From Actinomycetes bacterium (GTDB lineage Bacteria; Actinomycetota; Actinomycetes; Actinomycetales; Cellulomonadaceae): DNA of 7,669 nucleotides. This document shows, piece after piece, positions 5,605 to 7,669 of this stretch; the stretch's first letter is position 1; each line of letters starts with the position of its first letter. The stretch is from positions 1 through 7,669 of the forward strand of contig JAJYTJ010000173.1 of assembly GCA_021793115.1 (NCBI GenBank), read 5' to 3'. The notes beneath the pieces were generated by a model. The model saw nothing but the letters and a program-made list of their open reading frames with translations. It made no database searches and was not told where the DNA came from. The translations under genes were made by a program, and so were the position numbers.

Positions 5605-6291
5605 GTGCCCGAGGACCAGCCGCGCGTCGTCGTCGCACGCGCGTCCGACGACCACGGCGAGGTCGCCCTCGCACGGCGCGGCGACGTGGTCGAGCTCGTC
5701 GTCGACGGCACCTTCGCGATGGACACGGTCCACACCGCCACCGAGGAGGCGCTGGCGACCCTCGCCGTCGCACGGGTGCCGGGCGGCGGGCTGCGGGTGC
5801 TCGTCGGCGGCCTGGGGCTGGGCTTCACCCTGCGCGCGCTGCTCGCCGAGCCACGCGTCGCCCACGTCGACGTCGTCGAGCTGCACGCGCCGCTCGTCGC
5901 GTGGGCGCGCGAGGGGCTGGTGCCCGCGTTGGCGGGCGTCCTGGACGACCCGCGGACGGCGGTCCTGGTCGCCGACGTCCGCGACGTGGTCCCGGCGGTG
6001 CCGCCAGGCTCCGTCGACGTGCTGCTGCTCGACGTCGACAACGGCCCCGGATTCCTCATCCACCCTCGCAACGCCGACGTCTACGCCGCGCCCTTCCTCG
6101 TGACGGCGGCCCGGGCGCTGACCGCCCGCGGCGTCCTCGCCGTCTGGTCCGCCGACCCCTCGCCGGAGCTGGCGGGCGCCCTGGCGTCGACGTGGGGCAC
6201 CGTGGAGACGGTCACGCTGCCGGTCGCGCGCGACGGACGGGCCTTCACGTACACGGTCTACCTCGCGAGCGGACCGCGCTCCCGCGGCTGA
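5605..6291 (+). CDS. Spermidine-synthase-like methyltransferase-fold protein
   Basis: A 228-residue Rossmann-fold protein resembling polyamine aminopropyltransferases (SpeE). Visible: VDGTFAMDTVHTATEEAL (about 34-50); the nucleotide-binding loop VGGLGLGFTLRAL (G68-G73); VDVVELHAPLVAWARE with acidic E92 at the end of strand 2; VADVRDV (D124); LLLDVDNGPGF (D143, D145), where true SpeE has a D..DP.GP signature; and NADVYAAPFL. It lacks the N-terminal beta domain of full SpeE and is shorter, so actual aminopropyl transfer is doubtful; many actinobacteria carry such homologues of unknown substrate. The GTG at 5605 is the most credible start: no family-like sequence or ribosome site precedes it, and a GATGCT 6 bases upstream could be the -10 of a leaderless transcript. 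A terminator follows, so it is probably monocistronic. Confidence 0.78.
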   Translation: MPEDQPRVVVARASDDHGEVALARRGDVVELVVDGTFAMDTVHTATEEALATLAVARVPGGGLRVLVGGLGLGFTLRALLAEPRVAHVDVVELHAPLVAWAREGLVPALAGVLDDPRTAVLVADVRDVVPAVPPGSVDVLLLDVDNGPGFLIHPRNADVYAAPFLVTAARALTARGVLAVWSADPSPELAGALASTWGTVETVTLPVARDGRAFTYTVYLASGPRSRG

Positions 6292-6294
6292 CGA

Positions 6295-6328
6295 GGGCGC
6301 GGCTCCCGCCGCTGATGCGGGCGCGCCC
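6295..6328 (+). terminator. Terminator after the spermidine-synthase-like gene
   Basis: GGGCGCG (6295-6301) pairs with CGCGCCC (6322-6328), and the adjacent CCCGC (6305-6309) pairs with GCGGG (6317-6321). This gives a 12-bp stem with one 3-base bulge and a 7-base loop, starting 3 bases after the stop codon. It lacks a T-tract, as is common in high-GC actinobacteria. Confidence 0.65.
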
Positions 6329-6349
6329 ACGCCGGTGCCGGAGCTGTCA

Positions 6350-6403
6350 CACCGGGTCACCTGGTGGTCGAAGTCCCCTCACCTGGGAGGGCGTCGGTAA
6401 CGT
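6350..6403 (+). promoter_or_regulatory. Candidate promoter and operator of the leader ORF-metQ unit
   Basis: A 17-base near-palindrome (6350-6366, CACCGGGT-C-ACCTGGTG, one G-T mismatch) lies 31 bases before TAACGT (6398-6403), a good TANNNT -10 box. No clear -35 is present 16-18 bases upstream. A smaller hairpin CCCTC/GAGGG (6376-6380, 6387-6391) occupies that space. A repressor of methionine or sulfur metabolism could bind the dyad, but none can be named from sequence. Confidence 0.35.
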
Positions 6404-6440
6404 CCGGCTCCGTCCGCCCCTCCCCTCGAGGAGAACCCGC

Positions 6441-6509
6441 ATGGCTCCGCACACCGCTCCGCGCCTGATGCGCGTCGCGCTGTGCGGCATGCGCCGGCGC
6501 CTGGCCTGA
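6441..6509 (+). CDS. Candidate 22-residue leader peptide upstream of metQ
   Basis: ATG at 6441 follows GAGGAG (6428-6433) at a 7-base spacing, a better ribosome site than that of many full genes in the window. The peptide begins MAPHTAPRLM and ends RVALCGMRRRLA; it has internal methionines at 10 and 17 and a single cysteine at 15. The stop lies inside a hairpin (6497-6531), with a second hairpin immediately after it and metQ 133 bases downstream. This is the layout of a ribosome-mediated attenuator sensing an amino acid; cysteine-containing leader peptides before sulfur genes are known in actinobacteria. Translation is not proven. It could be chance, but the strong ribosome site, the position and the Cys/Met content argue for a real leader. 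Confidence 0.55.
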   Translation: MAPHTAPRLMRVALCGMRRRLA

Positions 6510-6551
6510 GCCCACCGGCTCGTCCAGGCGCGCCCCGGCCCGGGCGGGCCG
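6497..6551 (+). promoter_or_regulatory. Candidate attenuator hairpins before metQ
   Basis: The first stem GCGCCTGG (6497-6504) / CCAGGCGC (6524-6531) uses the last codons of the leader ORF and encloses a minor stem GAGC/GCTC (6508-6511, 6518-6521). Five bases later CGGCCC (6536-6541) / GGGCCG (6546-6551) with loop GGGC forms a compact GC hairpin. A ribosome completing the leader would cover the first stem's left arm. The second hairpin may be the terminator element. No T-tract is present. Confidence 0.45.
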
Positions 6552-6642
6552 CCCCGGTCCTCGCCGCCGAACGCGACGTGACCCCCACATCCCCGTGCCT
6601 GCCCGTGGCCTTCCCGACGGAACCACCACGAAGGACACCCCC

Positions 6643-7554
6643 ATGAAGCGCACCCTGTCCCTGACCCTGATGGCCTCCCTCACCGTCGCGGCGCTCGCCG
6701 CGTGCTCCGGGGGGAGCGCAGGCGGGACGACGACCGGAGCCGCGACCGGCGCGGCAGCGGCGACGCCGGTCACCGTGACGGTCGGCGTCACCGACGCCGG
6801 CAAGGACTACTGGAAGATCTTCACGGACCTCGCGGCGAAGCAGGGCATCACCGTCAAGCTCCAGAACTTCACCGACTACCAGCAGCTCAACCCGATCGTG
6901 TCGCACGGCGACCTCGAGCTGAACCAGTTCCAGCACCTGCTGTTCCTGGCGAGCTACGACGTGCGCGCCAAGGACGACCTGGTCCCGATCGGGGCCACCG
7001 CCATCTACGCGCTCGGCCTGTACACGTCCAAGGGCTACGCCTCCCCCGCCCAGATCCCGCCGGGTGGCCAGGTGGCCATCCCCAATGACCCGACGAACCA
7101 GGCGCGCGCGCTGCTCGTGCTGCAGTCCGCCGGCCTGGTCGCCCTCAAGGACGGCGGCAACGCGCTGTCCACGCCGGCCGACGTGCTCCCCACCTCGAAG
7201 GTCAAGGTCGTCCCCGTCGACGCCAACCAGACCGCGGTTCAGCTGCGCTCGCTCGATGCCGCCGTCATCAACAACAACTTCGCCTACGACGCGAAGATCG
7301 ACCCGACGACCGCGATCTACTCCGACCTGAAGGACCCGGCCGCCGCCGACCCGTACATCAACGTCTGGGTCGCCAGGAAGGCCGACGCGGACAACCCGGT
7401 GTACCGAAAGCTCATCGCCATCTACCACGACAAGGCCGTGACGGACGAGCTCCTGAAGGAGAACGGCGGCACCGCGCTGATCTCGGACAAGACGCCGGCG
7501 CAGCTGCAGCAGATCCTCACCGGTCTCGAGAACCTCGTCCGCAAGAGCTCCTGA
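6643..7554 (+). CDS. metQ: MetQ/NlpA-family substrate-binding lipoprotein of a methionine-type ABC importer
   Basis: A 303-residue lipoprotein that captures substrate, usually methionine, outside the membrane and delivers it to MetNI. Signal peptide MKRTLSLTLMASLTVAALAA ends at lipobox LAAC with lipidated C21, followed by a Gly/Thr/Ala linker to about residue 41. Family motifs: VGVTDAGKDYW at the start of lobe 1, LELNQFQHLLFL (N94, H98), AIPNDPTNQARALLVLQSAGL (N148-N152) and AAVINNNFAYDA (N210-N212), the asparagine that contacts the ligand's amino and carboxyl groups in known MetQ structures. Length is normal and the protein looks functional. ATG at 6643 has GAAGGA (6630-6635) 7 bases upstream. 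metN begins 80 bases downstream. Methionine is the best guess, but relatives bind other amino acids or dipeptides. Confidence 0.93.
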   Translation: MKRTLSLTLMASLTVAALAACSGGSAGGTTTGAATGAAAATPVTVTVGVTDAGKDYWKIFTDLAAKQGITVKLQNFTDYQQLNPIVSHGDLELNQFQHLLFLASYDVRAKDDLVPIGATAIYALGLYTSKGYASPAQIPPGGQVAIPNDPTNQARALLVLQSAGLVALKDGGNALSTPADVLPTSKVKVVPVDANQTAVQLRSLDAAVINNNFAYDAKIDPTTAIYSDLKDPAAADPYINVWVARKADADNPVYRKLIAIYHDKAVTDELLKENGGTALISDKTPAQLQQILTGLENLVRKSS

Positions 7555-7556
7555 GC

Positions 7557-7601
7557 CACGGCGGTCCCCGGGGCGGGCGGACCGACCCGGGGACCGCCGT
7601 G
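7557..7601 (+). terminator. 16-bp perfect hairpin between metQ and metN
   Basis: CACGGCGGTCCCCGGG (7557-7572) and its exact reverse complement (7586-7601) enclose a 13-base loop, starting 2 bases after the metQ stop. There is no T-tract. Since metN follows 33 bases later on the same strand, this is probably a partial terminator or 3'-end stabiliser giving more binding protein than transporter. Confidence 0.65.
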
Positions 7602-7634
7602 CCGCCGGGTCCGACGAAAGGGTGGTGGCCGCCG

Positions 7635-7669
7635 ATGGCGGCGATGGTGCAGCTGCGGGGCGTGACGAA
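7635..7669 (+). CDS. metN: Start of MetN-type ABC transporter ATPase (cut by window end)
   Basis: Only the first 11 codons are present: MAAMVQLRGVT, the typical N-terminal beta strand of an ABC ATPase (VxLRGVTK). The position directly after metQ is where metN is expected. Start is either the ATG at 7635 or that at 7644; AAAGGG (7617-7622) is a possible ribosome site, a little far from either. The identity rests mainly on the neighbour. Confidence 0.6.
   Translation, partial: MAAMVQLRGVT

Noticed and set aside
4900..6360. Long minus-strand frame of 486 codons across the signal peptidase and spermidine-synthase-like genes
   Set aside because: High-GC shadow frame rich in Arg/Gly/Ala that crosses two clear plus-strand genes and a terminator; no domain pattern.
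6329..6440. SAM riboswitch upstream of metQ
   Set aside because: The conserved GGCAACC-type core and expected helices of the SAM riboswitch classes I know are not present.
6379..7428. Minus-strand frame of 349 codons opposite metQ
   Set aside because: Shadow of metQ; repetitive Val/Asp/Gly/Arg composition and no ribosome site.

Overview
The window looks like chromosomal DNA of a high-GC Gram-positive actinobacterium. Reasons: strong G/C bias at third codon positions, frequent GTG starts, GC-rich hairpins without T-tracts, and an Lrp-like remnant, a spermidine-synthase-like protein and a MetQ lipoprotein that read like Micrococcales (Cellulomonas-type) sequences. The lineage is an impression from protein style, not a database result.

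Left part (1-2194), mobile element end: all genes lie on the minus strand. A small excisionase-like helix-turn-helix protein (90-284) and a complete tyrosine recombinase (789-1961) form the recombination module. The recombinase has a recognisable promoter (-35 at 2023-2028, -10 at 2000-2005) framed by two near-identical dyads, CCCACGTNNNCGTGG. Just upstream lies the 3' half of a tRNA gene (about 2145-2194), probably tRNA-Asn, without its 5' half. This is what an attachment-site junction looks like, so the element should extend left out of the window and the flanking DNA begins near 2195.

Middle part (2195-4434), older insertion: an AbiEi/AbiEii toxin-antitoxin pair (minus strand, GTGA overlap) is followed by the C-terminal half of a second, unrelated tyrosine recombinase. 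This fragment breaks off at a run of five RCGYTC hexamers. The arrangement suggests that an earlier element decayed around its AbiE cargo, and that the intact element later inserted beside it.

Right part (4435-7669), host-like chromosome, plus strand: an archaeal/ER-type (SipW-like) signal peptidase I preceded by a perfect 14-bp inverted repeat; a broken Lrp/AsnC regulator with an in-frame TAG and a hexamer expansion; a spermidine-synthase-like methyltransferase-fold protein with its own terminator; and the start of a methionine-type ABC importer. That importer has a short upstream ORF with overlapping hairpins, then metQ, then a 16-bp perfect hairpin, then the first codons of metN at the window edge. 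The most interesting candidates are the leader-ORF/hairpin arrangement before metQ and the two dyads framing the recombinase promoter. I found no CRISPR array, rRNA or complete tRNA.
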